Assembly (NCBI RefSeq): GCF_024305245.1
Contig: NZ_JAMWYX010000002.1
Location: 62,001 to 126,000, forward strand
DNA length: 64,000 bases
Direction: 5' to 3'
Origin: Erythrobacter sp.
GTDB taxonomy: Bacteria; Pseudomonadota; Alphaproteobacteria; Sphingomonadales; Sphingomonadaceae
The notes below the pieces were generated by a model that saw nothing but the letters and a program-made list of their open reading frames with translations, ran no database searches and had not been told where the DNA came from. Position numbers and translations under genes: made by a program. How positions within the stretch are numbered: the stretch's first letter is position 1; each line of letters opens with the position of its first letter. This document shows positions 1 to 13,565 of the stretch, piece after piece.

Positions 1-779
1 AGCGCCTTGTGGAACACGGGCCGCGCATGGTCGCGCACGAACATCGTGGCATAGACCGAAACGAGGAAGAACCGCACCCACAGCTTGTTCATGCCGGTCA
101 GCAGCTTGGGATCGGCGCGCAGCAGCATGGCAAAGGCCTCGCCGTGGCGGAACTCGTCGTTGCACCAGTCTTCGAACCAGCGGAAGATCGGGTGGAAGCG
201 GTTCTGCGGGTTGGCCTGCAGGTGCCGGAAGATGGTGATGTAGCGGGCGTAGCCGATCTTCTCCGACAGATAGACCGCGTAGAAGATGAATTTCGGCTTG
301 AAGAAGGTGTATTTCTTGGTCCGCGTCAGGAAGCCCAGATCGATGCCGATGCCGGAATCCTTGAGCGTTTCGTTGATGAAACCGGCATGGCGGCTTTCAT
401 CGCGGGCGAGCAGCTTGAACAGCTGCTTCACATCCGGGTTCTTGGTGCGCTTGGCAATCTCGGCATAAAGCACGCAGCCGGAAAATTCCGAGGTCAGCGA
501 GCTGACGAGGAAATCGACGAATTCGGCGCGCAGTTCCGGTTCAAGCCCTTCGATTACGCCGTGGAAGGTGTCGTCCTGCTTGAAGTGCTTCTTGTTGGGA
601 TCGCCGACCATGTCACTGATCAGCTGGTCCCACTCCGCACGCACGCCGGAAACGTCGATCGCGTCGAGCGCATCATAATCGGTGGTGTAGAAGCGCGGGC
701 TCAGCATCGTGCTTTGCTGGGCGATCTCCATCGCATGCTCGCGGGTGAGCGTTGCGTCGATCTTGGTATGCGCGTTCAT
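1..779 (-). CDS. acsF: Aerobic Mg-protoporphyrin IX monomethyl ester cyclase AcsF, partial (C-terminus outside window)
   Basis: Oxygen-dependent diiron cyclase that forms the isocyclic (E) ring of bacteriochlorophyll from Mg-protoporphyrin IX monomethyl ester. About 259 residues from the N-terminus are visible and the frame stays open to base 1. Two diiron-ligand ExxH motifs are seen: DESRH (Glu128-His131) and DEFRH (Glu209-His212), in the ferritin-like arrangement of the family. The ATG at 779 overlaps the stop of the upstream 102-residue gene (ATGA), so translation is probably coupled. Presence of AcsF rather than an oxygen-independent BchE fits an aerobic phototroph. The family is about 350 residues, so roughly 90 are missing. 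Confidence 0.96.
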   Translation of the reverse strand, partial: MNAHTKIDATLTREHAMEIAQQSTMLSPRFYTTDYDALDAIDVSGVRAEWDQLISDMVGDPNKKHFKQDDTFHGVIEGLEPELRAEFVDFLVSSLTSEFSGCVLYAEIAKRTKNPDVKQLFKLLARDESRHAGFINETLKDSGIGIDLGFLTRTKKYTFFKPKFIFYAVYLSEKIGYARYITIFRHLQANPQNRFHPIFRWFEDWCNDEFRHGEAFAMLLRADPKLLTGMNKLWVRFFLVSVYATMFVRDHARPVFHKA

Positions 780-1084
780 CGTACCCTCCCCGGGGTGAAA
801 CTGACTTCGTAAAGTTCCTTGAGGTCGAAATAGGCCGCCAACCGCGTCAGTCCCCGCTCGAGCGCGGTGGCCCGGGTGACTGTGGCAGCGCGCTGGACAA
901 CGACGCTCTCGCCGAATTTGATCTGGATCGGCGAGCCATGCACCCTGACCTTGTCACCCGGATTGATTGCCACATCCCCGTCAAGCTCGACATGGGCGTG
1001 GAAATGATCGGGGCTCTGCTCGACCGTAATCGTGCAGCCGACATCGAACGATCGCGCGCTCTGACCAAGGAACAATGCGACCAT
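776..1084 (-). CDS. Conserved photosynthesis-cluster protein of unknown function (102 aa) between puhC and acsF
   Basis: I recall a hypothetical gene at this place in many alphaproteobacterial photosynthesis clusters, but know of no tested function. The 102-residue product has no signal peptide and no convincing membrane helix. Its middle is rich in short beta-like stretches (residues about 15-65), with repeated His, Val and Asp and the segment HAHVELDGD, suggesting a small beta-barrel fold. Its ATG directly abuts the puhC TAA, and its TGA overlaps the acsF ATG, so it sits in a tightly coupled operon between a reaction-centre assembly factor and the cyclase. A role as assembly or cyclase accessory factor is inference only. 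Confidence 0.85.
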   Translation of the reverse strand: MVALFLGQSARSFDVGCTITVEQSPDHFHAHVELDGDVAINPGDKVRVHGSPIQIKFGESVVVQRAATVTRATALERGLTRLAAYFDLKELYEVSFTPGRVR

Positions 1085-1570
1085 TTACCGGGCGTCCTTC
1101 TGTGGGAGCATATTGGCGAAAACCGCGCGATTATCCGGCCCGAAGGACGAAACCTCGACACTTTTGCCGGTGACCGGGTCGCGCAGCGTCAGCGCGCCGT
1201 TTTCCCATTCGGTCAGTTCGAACGGAACCGCCGGCCCTTCACCGCGGATGCGGCGCTGGTGGACGAGGCTGCGGACGCTGGCGCGGATGAAGCCGCCTTC
1301 GCCGGGAGAAAACCGGCTGAGCACTTCGGCGGTGGCGCCGTCTTCGGCGCGCACGGTGCCGTCCGGTTCGTCGAAGAAGCGCAGGGTGCGCGCCGCCACC
1401 GGCTGGATGCCGGCTTCTGCACGCGCCTGTGCGGGGATCGAGCTGCGTTCGAAAAAGCCGAGTTGCACCGACGCCGTCAGCGCCAGCGTGATCACTACGA
1501 GCCCGCCCATCAGCATCAACGGCACCTTCTGGACCGTAATCTCGTCCTTCTCGTATTCACGAACGATCAT
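1085..1570 (-). CDS. puhC: Photosynthetic complex assembly protein PuhC
   Basis: 161-residue membrane-anchored factor needed in Rhodobacter for optimal assembly of the reaction centre-LH1 core. One hydrophobic helix lies near residues 17-40, after a short charged N-terminus (MIVREYEKDEITVQ), followed by a soluble, presumably periplasmic domain with the family signature around residues 60-150 (TLRFFDEPDGTVRAEDG region). It starts inside the end of puhB (ATGA overlap) and ends flush against the next gene. Position directly after puhB, and the length, match the family. Confidence 0.93.
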   Translation of the reverse strand: MIVREYEKDEITVQKVPLMLMGGLVVITLALTASVQLGFFERSSIPAQARAEAGIQPVAARTLRFFDEPDGTVRAEDGATAEVLSRFSPGEGGFIRASVRSLVHQRRIRGEGPAVPFELTEWENGALTLRDPVTGKSVEVSSFGPDNRAVFANMLPQKDAR

Positions 1571-2328
1571 GCCGGCGCTCCTTCAAATCCCTTGTCGCTC
1601 AGGCGATTGCCGACCGGCGTGCGGGCTGCAACCGGCGCGGCGACCGGGGCGTGATGGCCTGCGGAGACAGGCGCTTCCTTGATCTCGCTCAAATTCAGGT
1701 CGATTGCACCATATTGCGCGCGTACATCGGCGATCATCTGTGCAAGCCGCGCCGCATCGGGCACCGCACGCAGCATAGGCTGCGGCTGCGTAAACTGCCA
1801 AGGGCGCACATGCGGCCACAGCAGGATATGACCGAGCAGCCGGTCGCCGCCGATTTCCAGCGCGATGTCGCCGTAGTCACCCCCGCGCGGACGCAGATGG
1901 GCGGCCTTGACCTGCTTGAGCGGAATATTGATCCGCGTCTCGATCGCCATGCCGATCCGCATGATCAGGCGCACATCGGTAAGGATATAAAGCGTGCTGC
2001 GCGCGCTCAGCCAGGCGAGGAAATAGAGCAGCGCGATCAGCACCGCGCCCAGTCCCGCAGCGACCATCGCCGCATCGTTCCTGCCGCTGACGACCGCAAT
2101 CACGATCAGCGCGCCCATGTACAGCCCCAGCGTGCGGGTGTGGAATGCGGTACGGGCCAGCATGCCGAGACCCGGACGGCCTTTCCACAGCACGGTTTCA
2201 TCCGGTGCGGGCGTGCCGAGCCGATCGCCGTGAGCGGTCGGGCCGTCGTTCTCCAGTTCGGCGTGATCGATCCCGCCGGGCAGCGGCATGTCCGTCGCTG
2301 CCCGGGTGTCGGTGGTTGTCAGAGCCAT
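1567..2328 (-). CDS. puhB: Photosynthetic complex assembly protein PuhB (PH-like domain)
   Basis: 253-residue integral membrane protein that helps assemble the reaction centre, by homology to Rhodobacter PuhB. Two or three adjacent hydrophobic helices (residues about 70-112) are followed by a bacterial PH-like domain (about 113-215) with the typical LYILTDVRLIMRIG core. The N-terminal 45 residues and the C-terminal 35 residues are Ala/Pro-rich and probably disordered. The ATG at 2328 lies 10 bases inside the end of puhA, and the stop overlaps puhC. It is somewhat longer than the roughly 215-residue Rhodobacter protein because of these tails. Confidence 0.94.
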   Translation of the reverse strand: MALTTTDTRAATDMPLPGGIDHAELENDGPTAHGDRLGTPAPDETVLWKGRPGLGMLARTAFHTRTLGLYMGALIVIAVVSGRNDAAMVAAGLGAVLIALLYFLAWLSARSTLYILTDVRLIMRIGMAIETRINIPLKQVKAAHLRPRGGDYGDIALEIGGDRLLGHILLWPHVRPWQFTQPQPMLRAVPDAARLAQMIADVRAQYGAIDLNLSEIKEAPVSAGHHAPVAAPVAARTPVGNRLSDKGFEGAPA

Positions 2329-3125
2329 GGTTCAGCCCTTTCCGGTGTCGCATACATATAACCGCCGCCGAAGTAGGCCTGAATGCGGTCTTCTTCGTAG
2401 CGGGTGATGAGGCCGGGGGTTTCCAGCGCGGGAACATCCTCGAACTGTGCGGCGGTGATCGCATCGATCTCGACGAACTCGGGCTCGTCACTGGTGGTGG
2501 GCAGCAGCGCGGCCAGCAGGCTGTTGCCGTGAACCGAGGCTACCATCATCGGTGCGAGCACCTTCTTGCCGGTGGTGGTCTCGATTTCGAGATAGCGGAT
2601 CATGTGTTCGGCCTGATCGACCCAGATATCGGTGACCGTGCCGACTGTCTTCTTGTCGGCCGACATCACCGGCCAGCCGATCAGCTTGGGATCATTATCG
2701 GCAATCACCAGATCATGGCTTTGCGCGATCGGCACGATGCGCGGGCGGCCATCGAAGGTCAGGTCGGGATACTTGGCGCGATTGGCCCATGCAGCCGGCC
2801 CCATGCCGTCCTTCATCGCATTGCCCGATGGCACATAGGGCGCGCCCGCAGCGCGGAAGCCCTGCACACCGGCAACGGTCAGATCATCCCGGGGGACATC
2901 CTCGGGGATGTAAGTGCCGCGACCATGCGGCAGCTGGAACGCCTTCTTGTCGCCATCGAACAGGCTGATGGGAAGGATTCTCCCGTTTTCCTCTTCTTCG
3001 AGCGGATAGCCCTCGCGGCGGCTTTCCCGGTTAAGGTAGAACACCAGCGCGATGAAGAAGACGAAGAACAGCAGAAAGGCGAGTTCGGCGACATCGAATG
3101 TGCCGACGATATAGGCGTGGTTCAT
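2319..3125 (-). CDS. puhA: Photosynthetic reaction centre subunit H
   Basis: Cytoplasmic cap and single-helix subunit of the type 2 reaction centre; it stabilises L and M and shapes proton delivery to the secondary quinone. At 268 residues it is the usual length. One membrane helix (about residues 12-32, very Phe-rich) is followed by RESRREGYPLE, then a PRC-barrel domain in the second half. The gene heads puhABC and lies 73 bases downstream of lhaA, so it is probably transcribed from promoters inside lhaA as well as by read-through from bchF. No PpsR-type palindrome was seen in the short gap. Confidence 0.97.
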   Translation of the reverse strand: MNHAYIVGTFDVAELAFLLFFVFFIALVFYLNRESRREGYPLEEEENGRILPISLFDGDKKAFQLPHGRGTYIPEDVPRDDLTVAGVQGFRAAGAPYVPSGNAMKDGMGPAAWANRAKYPDLTFDGRPRIVPIAQSHDLVIADNDPKLIGWPVMSADKKTVGTVTDIWVDQAEHMIRYLEIETTTGKKVLAPMMVASVHGNSLLAALLPTTSDEPEFVEIDAITAAQFEDVPALETPGLITRYEEDRIQAYFGGGYMYATPERAEPWL

Positions 3126-3198
3126 TTCACGTTCCTCTCATGAATAGGGTCGGCTGAGGCGGCGCCGGGCAGAATAGAATACGGGCAGGCTTGGGTAA

Positions 3199-4638
3199 TC
3201 ATGTCGGAAACTCCCTCAGGCCGAAGGGCTGGCCGTGCGGGCCGACCTCGTCAACGGGCCGGTTGCGCCGCGAGCCGACCAGCGGCCCAATCGCGGCAAG
3301 GCCTGCCAGCAGCAGGGCGATTTCAAGCATGTAGACGGTGGCATAACCACTCGCGCGTGTAGCCATGGTGGCCGGGGCATCGCCGCTTTGCACCAGCGCA
3401 GCGACCAGATCGCGCAGCAGCCCGCCGATCGCGATGCCGATACCAGCACAGGTCGCCTGAACCGCCCCCCACGCACCCAGCGCAAGGCCAGCGGTTTCGC
3501 TTTTGGCGATGGTCATCGCCTCGATCAGCGTGCCGACCGAAAACAGCCCGAGCCCGAGCCCGATCCCGAGCGCGCCGCAATACAGCATTGCCGGAGACGC
3601 GAATGGTCCAGCGAACAGCACGAGCAGAAAGGCGTTGATCCCGATCACGATACCCGCGCCCGACAGGCGCAGCGGATCCCATCCGCGTGCAAGGCAGCGG
3701 CCCGAGACCGTGAAACCCACCAGCGAACCGAGCGCCCATGCGCCGGTCAGTCCGGTGGTCGCACCAACCGACAGGCCGAGGATTTCGCCGCCGTAGGGTT
3801 CGAGCAACGCATCCTGCATCGCAAAGCCCATCGCGCCGATACCGATTGCCGTCAGCAGCCGCGCATTGCGCCCGTCGCGCACGAATGCCTGCCACAGGTC
3901 CGAGAACACCGGGGTTTCGCGGTCGGGCGCGGTCACCTTGGTGTTGCGCGCCTCCTGCTTCCACAGGGCGATGACGTTGAGCACGATGGTCAATACCGCG
4001 CAGCCCTGGATCACCTGCACCAGCTTGGTCGCGCTGTAATCCATCAGCACGCCGCCGATCACGAAGGCAGCGAACATCATGCCCACCAGCAGCATTACAT
4101 AAAGCAGTGCCACCGCACGCGGGCGCTTGCTTTCCGGCGCCAGATCGGTCGCCAGCGCAAGCCCGGCAGTCTGCGTGACGTGAAATCCGGTTCCGGTCAG
4201 CAGGAAGGCGGCGATGGCGGCGACAAGGCCGATTTCGAAGCGGTCGGGCGTGCCGAGCAGCAGCAGCGCGAAGGGCATGATCGCAAGCCCGCCGAACTGC
4301 ATCAGCGTGCCGAACCAGATATAGGGCACGCGCCGCCAGCCGAGCACCGACCGGTGGGTGTCGGACTTGTGCCCGATCAGCGCGCGAAACGGCGCGACCA
4401 GTAACGGCACTGCAATCAGCAGCGCCACCAGCCAGGTCGGCGTGCCGAGTTCGACCACCATCACCCGGTTCAATGTGCCGTTCAGCAGCACAGTCGCCAT
4501 GCCCACCGTTACCTGAAACAGGGACAGGCGCAGCAACTGGCCGAGCGGCAGGTCCGCACTCGCAGCATCCGCAAACGGCAAGAGGCGGAAAGCCACCTCC
4601 GTCCAATGCGGTGCCAGAGGGCGGTCCGAACGCTTCAT
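3199..4638 (-). CDS. lhaA: LhaA, PucC-family MFS protein for light-harvesting 1 assembly
   Basis: 479-residue, about 12-helix membrane protein of the PucC/LhaA branch of the major facilitator superfamily, required in Rhodobacter for LH1 assembly, probably by delivering bacteriochlorophyll. The N-terminal segment with QLLRLSLFQVTVGMATVLLNGTLNRVM and the GHKSDTHRSVLGWRRVPYIW loop are family hallmarks. The gene lies between bchM and puhA, the standard place for lhaA. Its ATG overlaps the bchM stop (ATGA). The other PucC-like gene in this cluster is at 17160-18521. Confidence 0.94.
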   Translation of the reverse strand: MKRSDRPLAPHWTEVAFRLLPFADAASADLPLGQLLRLSLFQVTVGMATVLLNGTLNRVMVVELGTPTWLVALLIAVPLLVAPFRALIGHKSDTHRSVLGWRRVPYIWFGTLMQFGGLAIMPFALLLLGTPDRFEIGLVAAIAAFLLTGTGFHVTQTAGLALATDLAPESKRPRAVALLYVMLLVGMMFAAFVIGGVLMDYSATKLVQVIQGCAVLTIVLNVIALWKQEARNTKVTAPDRETPVFSDLWQAFVRDGRNARLLTAIGIGAMGFAMQDALLEPYGGEILGLSVGATTGLTGAWALGSLVGFTVSGRCLARGWDPLRLSGAGIVIGINAFLLVLFAGPFASPAMLYCGALGIGLGLGLFSVGTLIEAMTIAKSETAGLALGAWGAVQATCAGIGIAIGGLLRDLVAALVQSGDAPATMATRASGYATVYMLEIALLLAGLAAIGPLVGSRRNRPVDEVGPHGQPFGLREFPT

Positions 4639-5338
4639 CCGTGCCTCACCAGTTCCAGCGCCTGCGATTTGTAGAAACCGCTGGAGATGCGCTGGGTGCG
4701 TCCGATGCTCCAGCCCGGCAGATTGCCGAGGCGTTCGCGCAGATCGCTTTCGGCGGTCGGCACGATGGCGGGGGAGCGGTCGGATTTGGGGAAGATTTTG
4801 CCGACTTCATGCATCGCGCTCAGCAGCCGTGTGCGCGGGGCGAAGGTGAACAGGATCGAACGGTTGGTGCGCTGGGCCAGTTGGCCGAGTGCATCGACCA
4901 GATCTTCCGGCTGATAATGGATCAGCGAATCCATCGCCACAACGTGCTCGAAGGTGCCCAGATCGGGATCGAGCATATCACCCGCGCGCCAACGGATACG
5001 CCCGTGGCCGAGGAACGAGGGCGCGCGTTCGCGTGCGACCTCGACCAGCCCGCCGGCCACGTCGATCCCGGTCACGTCCGCGCCGCGGCAGGCGGCCGAA
5101 ACCGCCAGTGCCCCCGTGCCGCAGCCAGCGTCCAGCACCTTGGTGCGGCGCAGGTCATCGGGCAGCCAGGAAAGCAGCGTCGCGCGCATGGCATCGCGTC
5201 CGGCCCGCACCGTGGCGCGGATGCCGCTGACCTTGGTGTCGGATGTGAGATCGATCCACGCCTGACGCGCGGTGCTGTCGAAATAGGTCGCCAGCGCCTC
5301 GCGCCGGTCGTCGTATCCGGAAGGAAGCCGCGTCGCCA

Positions 5339-5339
<1 letters not shown>
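4635..5339 (-). CDS. bchM: Mg-protoporphyrin IX O-methyltransferase
   Basis: Transfers methyl from S-adenosylmethionine to the ring C propionate of Mg-protoporphyrin, the step between BchH-containing chelatase and AcsF. 234 residues; class I methyltransferase fold with the SAM loop LDAGCGTGALA (about residues 69-79) and acidic residue GIDV after strand 2. The start at 5339 gives the family N-terminus (MATRLPSGYDDRREAL). A longer reading frame to 5492 exists but overlaps bchL deeply and is unlike the family. The ATG shares one base with the bchL stop (TAATG), so the two are translationally coupled. Confidence 0.96.
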
Positions 5340-6238
<899 letters not shown>

Positions 6239-6254
6239 TTACGATCCCTCGTGT

Positions 6255-9200
6255 TCATTCGCCCGCGAACACGCCTTCAAGGCGGTCCTCGAGTTCATCA
6301 TTGGCTTCGCGCAAGGCGGCGAGTGTGGCTTCGTCAGGCTCCCACAGATGGCGGTCGCAGGCTTCGAGGAGGCGATTGGCCACCCCGGCGGAGGCCTTGG
6401 GATTGAGCTCCGACAAGCGACGCCGCATCGTCTCGTCGAGCACAAATGTCTCGGAAATCTTCTGGTACACCCACGGTGCGACCTGTCCGGTGGTGGCCGA
6501 CCAACCGAGCGTGCTGGTCACGTGGCCTTCGATCTGACGGACGCCTTCGTAACCATGTTCCAGCAGGCCTTCGAACCACTTGGGGTTGAGCGTGCGGGTG
6601 CGGGTTTCAAGGTCGATCTGTTCGGCCAGCGTGCGCACCTTGGTGGCGCCGCGGGTGGCATCGAGGATGTAGACCGGCGTTTCGGCGCCCTTCGCCCGCG
6701 CGACCGAACGGGTCACGCCGCCGAGGCCATCGACATACTGGTCGACATCATTGATGCCCAGTTCGACGCTTTCGAGGTTCTGGTAGGTGAAATCGACCGT
6801 GCCGAGTGCGGAGTGCAGGATCTCGCGCTGCTGCACCGGCTTGCCCGAGACGCCGTAGGCAAAGCCCTTGTTGATCTCGAACGCGTTGGCGAGTTCATCG
6901 GGATCGGCCCACACGCCGCCCGCGATCATCTGGTTGACGTTGGCCCCGTAGGCACCTTCGGCATTGGAGAACACCCGCAGTGCCGCGGTTTCCAGATCGC
7001 AATCATGCTGCACCATCTGCGCCAGCGTATGCTTGCGCACGAAATTGGCTTCCGGCGTCTCGTCGGCCTGGCTCGCCAGCAACGCGGCCTGCGCCAGCAT
7101 CCGGGTCTGCATCGGCAGAAGATCGCGGAAGATGCCCGAAAGCGTCATCACCACATCGATCCGCGGACGGCCGAGCTGCTCCAGCGGGATCAGTTCGGCG
7201 CCGCACAGCCGGCCATAGGAATCGCGCCGGGGACGGGCACCCATCAGCGTCATCGCCTGGGCAATCTGCACGCCTTCGGACTTCATGTTGTCGGTGCCCC
7301 ACAGCACCATCGCGATGCTTTCGGGGAAAGGCTGCCCGCCGTTCACATGACGCGCGATCAGCTGTTCGGCCTGTTCGCTGCCCAAGCGGCAGGCATAGGC
7401 CGAGGGCATCAGGAACGGATCGAACCCGTGGATATTGCGCCCGGTGGGCAGCACATCGGGGTTCACCACCACATCGCCGCCGGGGGCGGGCTGGGTGTAA
7501 CCACCATCGAGTGCATGGATCAGAGCGCCGAGTTCATCGGAGGAATCGAGCTTCGCCGCCAGCATCGCACGGTCGGGCGTCGCCCCATCAAGGCTGCCCG
7601 CTTCGCACATCGCGTCGAGCATGTCCTCACGCGCCTGCCCCTGCGGATTGCTGCCGAGGATGTGCAGCCCGTGCGGGATCAGCGCCTCTTCCATTTCATA
7701 AAGCCGCGCAGGCAGTTCGCCGATATCGTCATAGGCGATGTCCAGCGCCTCGCTCTGGTCGGCGATCAGCTGCGCGAGATCCGCGCGTTCTTCGGCGTGA
7801 TCGGCGTCGTCAATGGTTGTGCGCCAGCGTTCGACAGTCGCCTTCAGCTCGGTCAGGCCCTTGTAAAGCCCGGCATGCGCCAACGGCGGTGTGAGGTAGC
7901 TGATCAGAGTCGCGCCCGAGCGGCGCTTGGCCAGCATTCCTTCGGACGGGTTGTTGGCGGCGTAGAGATAGAAATTGGGGGTGTCGCCGATCAGGCGATC
8001 AGGCCAGCACTTGCCCGACATGCCTGCCTGCTTGCCCGGCATGAATTCCAGCGCGCCGTGCGTGCCGAAATGCAGGATCGCGTGCGCGGCGTAATCTTCG
8101 CGCAGCCAGCGATAGAATGCGCTGAAGGCGTGGGTAGGGGCAAAGCCGCCTTCGAACAGCAACCGCATCGGATCGCCTTCATAACCGAAGCCCGGCTGCA
8201 CACCGACGAAGACGTTGCCGAAATGCGCGCCCTGGATAAGGATATGACCGCCATCGGCCAGCTGCTTGCCCGGTGCCGGGCCCCATGCCGCCTCGATTTC
8301 CGCAAGGTGGGTTTCGCGCCGCACGTGCTCGTCGGCGGGAATGCGGTGCGCGACATTGGCATCGGTGCCATAACGTTCGGTATTACCCTTCAGCAGGATA
8401 GCACGCATCGCATCGAGGCTTTCGGGCACTTCGACGTCGTAACCTTCGGCCGCGAGCCGTTGCAGCGTGGCGTAGAGCGATTCGTGCACCGCCATGAAGG
8501 CGGCGGTGGCAGTCGCGCCGGAATTGGGCGGGAAGTTAAACACCACGATGGCGAGCTTGCGCTGTGCACGCTCGGCCTTGCGCAGCTGCACCAGCCGGAC
8601 AGTGCGCGCGGCCAGCGCCTCGGCACGTTCGGGGCAGGCCTGCATCGGCTTGGCCTTTTCCGAGGCCGGGCGCGGACATTGCCGGTCGCAACCGGTGCAG
8701 CACGGGCCGGTATTGCCAGCGCGTCCGCCGAACACGTGCGGCACAGTCGATCCGTCGAGTTCGGGCAGGGCGACCATCATGGTGGATTCGAGCGGCAGCA
8801 GGCCCTGGGCGCGATGCGCCCATTCCTCAATGGTCTGGAATTCGATCGCGTGAGCGGCGAGATAGGGCAGATCGAGCTTGCCCAGAATTTCGCGCGCTGC
8901 GGCCGCATCGCTATAGGCGGGGCCGCCAACCAGCGAGAAGCCGGTGAGGTTGACCACCGCATCCACTGTCGGGCGGCCATCGGGGCCGATGAAGAACTGT
9001 TCGATCGCCGGACGCGCATCCAGTCCGCTGGCGAATACCGGCACGACCTTGAGGCCAGCGGCTTCGAATGCGGCAATCGCGCCATCATAATGCGCGCTGT
9101 CGCGGCCCAGCAGGTAGGATCGCAGCAGGATCAGGCCGACAGTGCCTTCGCGGCCTTCTTCGCGCGGGAGCAGGCGCAGGCTTTCGGAAATGCGCTGCTG

Positions 9201-9896
9201 GGTGCGCGGGTGATAGACCCCGGTTTCGGGGTAATCGACCGGGGCTTCGGCCTTGGTGATGCCGCGGCGATACATCCGCTCGCCTGCAGCATAACGATCG
9301 ATCAGCGCGCGCACCATCGCGACCACGTTCTCGTCCGAACCGGCGAGCCAGTATTGCAGGGTGAGGAAATAGGCGCGCACATCCTGCGCGGTGCCGGGGA
9401 TGAACTTCAGGATTTTGGGCAGGCGGCGCAGCATCTTCATCTGCCCCGCGCCAGAATTGGGCTTGCCGTTCTTGCCCGCGTTGCCGCGCAGCTTCTTGAG
9501 CAATGCCAGCGGGCCTTTGGCCGGCGCGTCCATGCGGTAGCCGCCCATTTTGGTCAGCTTGACCACCTCGCCCGCCGACATCAGGCACACCATCGCGTCG
9601 CATTCCTCGCGCCGCGCTTCGAGCGTGGGCAGGATGGCGCGAATGTGATCGTCGAGGAACAGCATCGTTGCGATCACGATGTCGGCTTCGGCAATCGCGG
9701 CTTTGACGGTTTCCAGATCGCCCGTTTCGCTGCCCCATTCCGATGCGGCGTGCAGGCTGAGTTCGATCCCTTCGGGCGCGAGCATCGCATCCGCCCGGTC
9801 GACTGCACCCTTCAGGTGGTTGTCGAGCGTGACGATCACCACCCGGACGGGCGCGCGCGGGTCGACGGATGCGGCGGAGGGGACGCTACCGTGCAT
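6255..9896 (-). CDS. bchH: Magnesium chelatase large subunit BchH
   Basis: Porphyrin-binding catalytic subunit that inserts Mg into protoporphyrin IX with BchI and BchD, neither of which is in this window. 1213 residues from the chosen start, close to the family size (about 1190-1200). The CobN/Mg-chelatase domain fills most of the chain, with the cysteine-bearing segment [17 protein letters not shown] near residue 400. I chose the ATG at 9896 because AAAGG lies six bases before it; it overlaps the bchB end by 11 bases. An in-frame upstream start at 9947 would add 17 residues and overlap more of bchB. Confidence 0.97.
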   Translation of the reverse strand: MHGSVPSAASVDPRAPVRVVIVTLDNHLKGAVDRADAMLAPEGIELSLHAASEWGSETGDLETVKAAIAEADIVIATMLFLDDHIRAILPTLEARREECDAMVCLMSAGEVVKLTKMGGYRMDAPAKGPLALLKKLRGNAGKNGKPNSGAGQMKMLRRLPKILKFIPGTAQDVRAYFLTLQYWLAGSDENVVAMVRALIDRYAAGERMYRRGITKAEAPVDYPETGVYHPRTQQRISESLRLLPREEGREGTVGLILLRSYLLGRDSAHYDGAIAAFEAAGLKVVPVFASGLDARPAIEQFFIGPDGRPTVDAVVNLTGFSLVGGPAYSDAAAAREILGKLDLPYLAAHAIEFQTIEEWAHRAQGLLPLESTMMVALPELDGSTVPHVFGGRAGNTGPCCTGCDRQCPRPASEKAKPMQACPERAEALAARTVRLVQLRKAERAQRKLAIVVFNFPPNSGATATAAFMAVHESLYATLQRLAAEGYDVEVPESLDAMRAILLKGNTERYGTDANVAHRIPADEHVRRETHLAEIEAAWGPAPGKQLADGGHILIQGAHFGNVFVGVQPGFGYEGDPMRLLFEGGFAPTHAFSAFYRWLREDYAAHAILHFGTHGALEFMPGKQAGMSGKCWPDRLIGDTPNFYLYAANNPSEGMLAKRRSGATLISYLTPPLAHAGLYKGLTELKATVERWRTTIDDADHAEERADLAQLIADQSEALDIAYDDIGELPARLYEMEEALIPHGLHILGSNPQGQAREDMLDAMCEAGSLDGATPDRAMLAAKLDSSDELGALIHALDGGYTQPAPGGDVVVNPDVLPTGRNIHGFDPFLMPSAYACRLGSEQAEQLIARHVNGGQPFPESIAMVLWGTDNMKSEGVQIAQAMTLMGARPRRDSYGRLCGAELIPLEQLGRPRIDVVMTLSGIFRDLLPMQTRMLAQAALLASQADETPEANFVRKHTLAQMVQHDCDLETAALRVFSNAEGAYGANVNQMIAGGVWADPDELANAFEINKGFAYGVSGKPVQQREILHSALGTVDFTYQNLESVELGINDVDQYVDGLGGVTRSVARAKGAETPVYILDATRGATKVRTLAEQIDLETRTRTLNPKWFEGLLEHGYEGVRQIEGHVTSTLGWSATTGQVAPWVYQKISETFVLDETMRRRLSELNPKASAGVANRLLEACDRHLWEPDEATLAALREANDELEDRLEGVFAGE

Positions 9897-11457
9897 AATG
9901 CGCCTTTGCGTCATAGAGGGTTTCAAGGTCGATTTCGGCGCGGCCATCGGCAGCGGCGAAAGCTTCGGTGTTGCGGCGTGCCTTGCCGCGCACGAAGAAC
10001 GGGATTTTCTTGAGTTCGCGCTCGGCCTCGGCCGTCCAACCGGTTGCGCCGAAATCGGGGGCCTCCGTCACCGCGATGTCGGCAACGGGCGCTTCAACTT
10101 CCGTGTGCACCGAAGACTTGCGCGGGGAATGCGCCGCGTGATGCGACGCGCCCGCTTCGTCGGAGAATTCGAAATCCTCGCGGAACATGGTGAGCAGGTG
10201 CTCTTCCAGCCCCATCACCAGCGGGTGCACCCAGGTGTCGAAGATCACGTTGGCGCCTTCGAAGCCCATCTGCGGGCTGTGGCGCGCGGGGAAATCCTGC
10301 ACGTGCACCGGCGCGCTGATCACCGCGCAGGGGATGCCGAGCCGTTTGGCGATATGGCGTTCCATCTGCGTGCCCAGCACCAGTTCGGGCGCTGCGGCGG
10401 CGATGGCGTCTTCGACTGCGAGATGATCGTCGGTGATCAACGGTTCGACCCCGCAGCGCGCGGCTTCCGCGCGGACTTCGCGGGCGAATTCGCGGCTGTA
10501 GCAGCCGAGGCCGCAGACTTCGAAGCCCAGTTCCTCACGCGCGATGCGGGCGGCGGCGACGGCGTGGGTCGCGTCGCCGAAGATGAACACGCGCTTGGAT
10601 GTCAGGTAGGTCGAATCGACCGACCGGCTCCACCAGGGCATGCGGGAAGAGGTGTCGCCGAGGGCAGGCGTGGGATCTGCACCTGCCAACTCGGCGACGT
10701 CGGCGATGAAGGAGCGGGTTGCTCCCACGCCGATAGGGATGGTCCGCACTGCGGGCTGATCGAAAGTCTTTTCGAGCCAGCGGGCGGCCTCATCTGCGAT
10801 TTCGGGGTAGAGGACGATATTGAAATCGGCCGAGCCGATCCGGGTAATGTCCTCTGGCGTAGCACCCAGCGGAGCGACGAGATTGACCTCGACACCCAGT
10901 AGGGCGAGAATCTTGCGGATCTCGACCAGATCATCGCGGTGGCGGAAGCCAAGCGCGGTGGGGCCGAGGATATTGGCGCGGGCTGCGCGCCCTTCACGAG
11001 GTTCGCGGACCAACGACTTGTCTGCCAGATTGCGGACGATCTGGTAGAACGTTTCGGCCGCGCCCCAGTTTTCTTTCCGCTGATAGCTCGGCAGTTCGAG
11101 CGGTATGACCGGGCAGGGCAGGCCCATCGCCTCGGACAGCCCTGCCGGATCATCTTGTATAAGCTCTGCAGTGCAGGACGCGCCGACGATGATCGCCTGC
11201 GGCTTGAACCGCGCCACGGCTTCGCGTGCGGCATCCTGAAAGATTTGCGCTGTATCCTTGCCCAGATCGCGCGCTTCGAAGGTGGTGTAGGTGACCGGCG
11301 GACGCTTGCCGCGGCGTTCGATCATCGTGAACAGCAGGTCGGCATAAGTGTCGCCCTGCGGCGCGTGCAGCACGTAATGGAGCTTTTCCATCGCGGTCGC
11401 CACGCGCATCGCGCCGACATGCGGGGGGCCTTCATATGTCCAGACTGCCAGTTGCAT
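9886..11457 (-). CDS. bchB: Light-independent protochlorophyllide reductase subunit B
   Basis: Catalytic partner of BchN; together they reduce the C17-C18 bond of protochlorophyllide, using electrons from BchL. 523 residues, NifK-like. The N-terminal [20 protein letters not shown] and the C-terminal protochlorophyllide reductase domain (after about residue 470, [16 protein letters not shown]) are typical of BchB. The Ala/His/Ser-rich linker at about residues 420-465 is variable in the family. Three bases separate it from bchN, and it overlaps bchH. Confidence 0.97.
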   Translation of the reverse strand: MQLAVWTYEGPPHVGAMRVATAMEKLHYVLHAPQGDTYADLLFTMIERRGKRPPVTYTTFEARDLGKDTAQIFQDAAREAVARFKPQAIIVGASCTAELIQDDPAGLSEAMGLPCPVIPLELPSYQRKENWGAAETFYQIVRNLADKSLVREPREGRAARANILGPTALGFRHRDDLVEIRKILALLGVEVNLVAPLGATPEDITRIGSADFNIVLYPEIADEAARWLEKTFDQPAVRTIPIGVGATRSFIADVAELAGADPTPALGDTSSRMPWWSRSVDSTYLTSKRVFIFGDATHAVAAARIAREELGFEVCGLGCYSREFAREVRAEAARCGVEPLITDDHLAVEDAIAAAAPELVLGTQMERHIAKRLGIPCAVISAPVHVQDFPARHSPQMGFEGANVIFDTWVHPLVMGLEEHLLTMFREDFEFSDEAGASHHAAHSPRKSSVHTEVEAPVADIAVTEAPDFGATGWTAEAERELKKIPFFVRGKARRNTEAFAAADGRAEIDLETLYDAKAHYAR

Positions 11458-11460
11458 CGC

Positions 11461-13319
<1,859 letters not shown>

Positions 13320-13350
13320 TTCTAGCGTTAGCCTCTCTTGTGTGACTCGG

Positions 13351-13392
13351 AGATTAAGCCCGTTCGAGCTTGAGTGTCAACTAGATTGGACG
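13351..13392 (-). promoter_or_regulatory. Predicted bchF promoter overlapped by a PpsR/CrtJ-type palindrome
   Basis: On the minus strand TTGACA (13380-13375) is followed after 18 bases by TAATCT (13356-13351), about 30 bases before the bchF ATG. The -35 is one arm of TGTC-N10-GACG (13375-13392), which matches the CrtJ/PpsR consensus TGT-N12-ACA except for the final base. The same arrangement recurs before bchC, so repressor binding would block RNA polymerase. Confidence 0.7.
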
Positions 13393-13565
13393 TTTAGTTT
13401 TGTTGACGATTTCGCGCAGGGCGGTAACGTGGGTTTGCGCCTGTCCCCGAAAAAGCGTAGATTGGAGTCGCTGGCTTTTCGGGATCAGGGCCATGAGCGC
13501 GCTTGTTTATGCGGGCTCGTTACCTCCGGCGGAAGGTGTTCCGCATGACCTGGGAGGGTCTGGCA

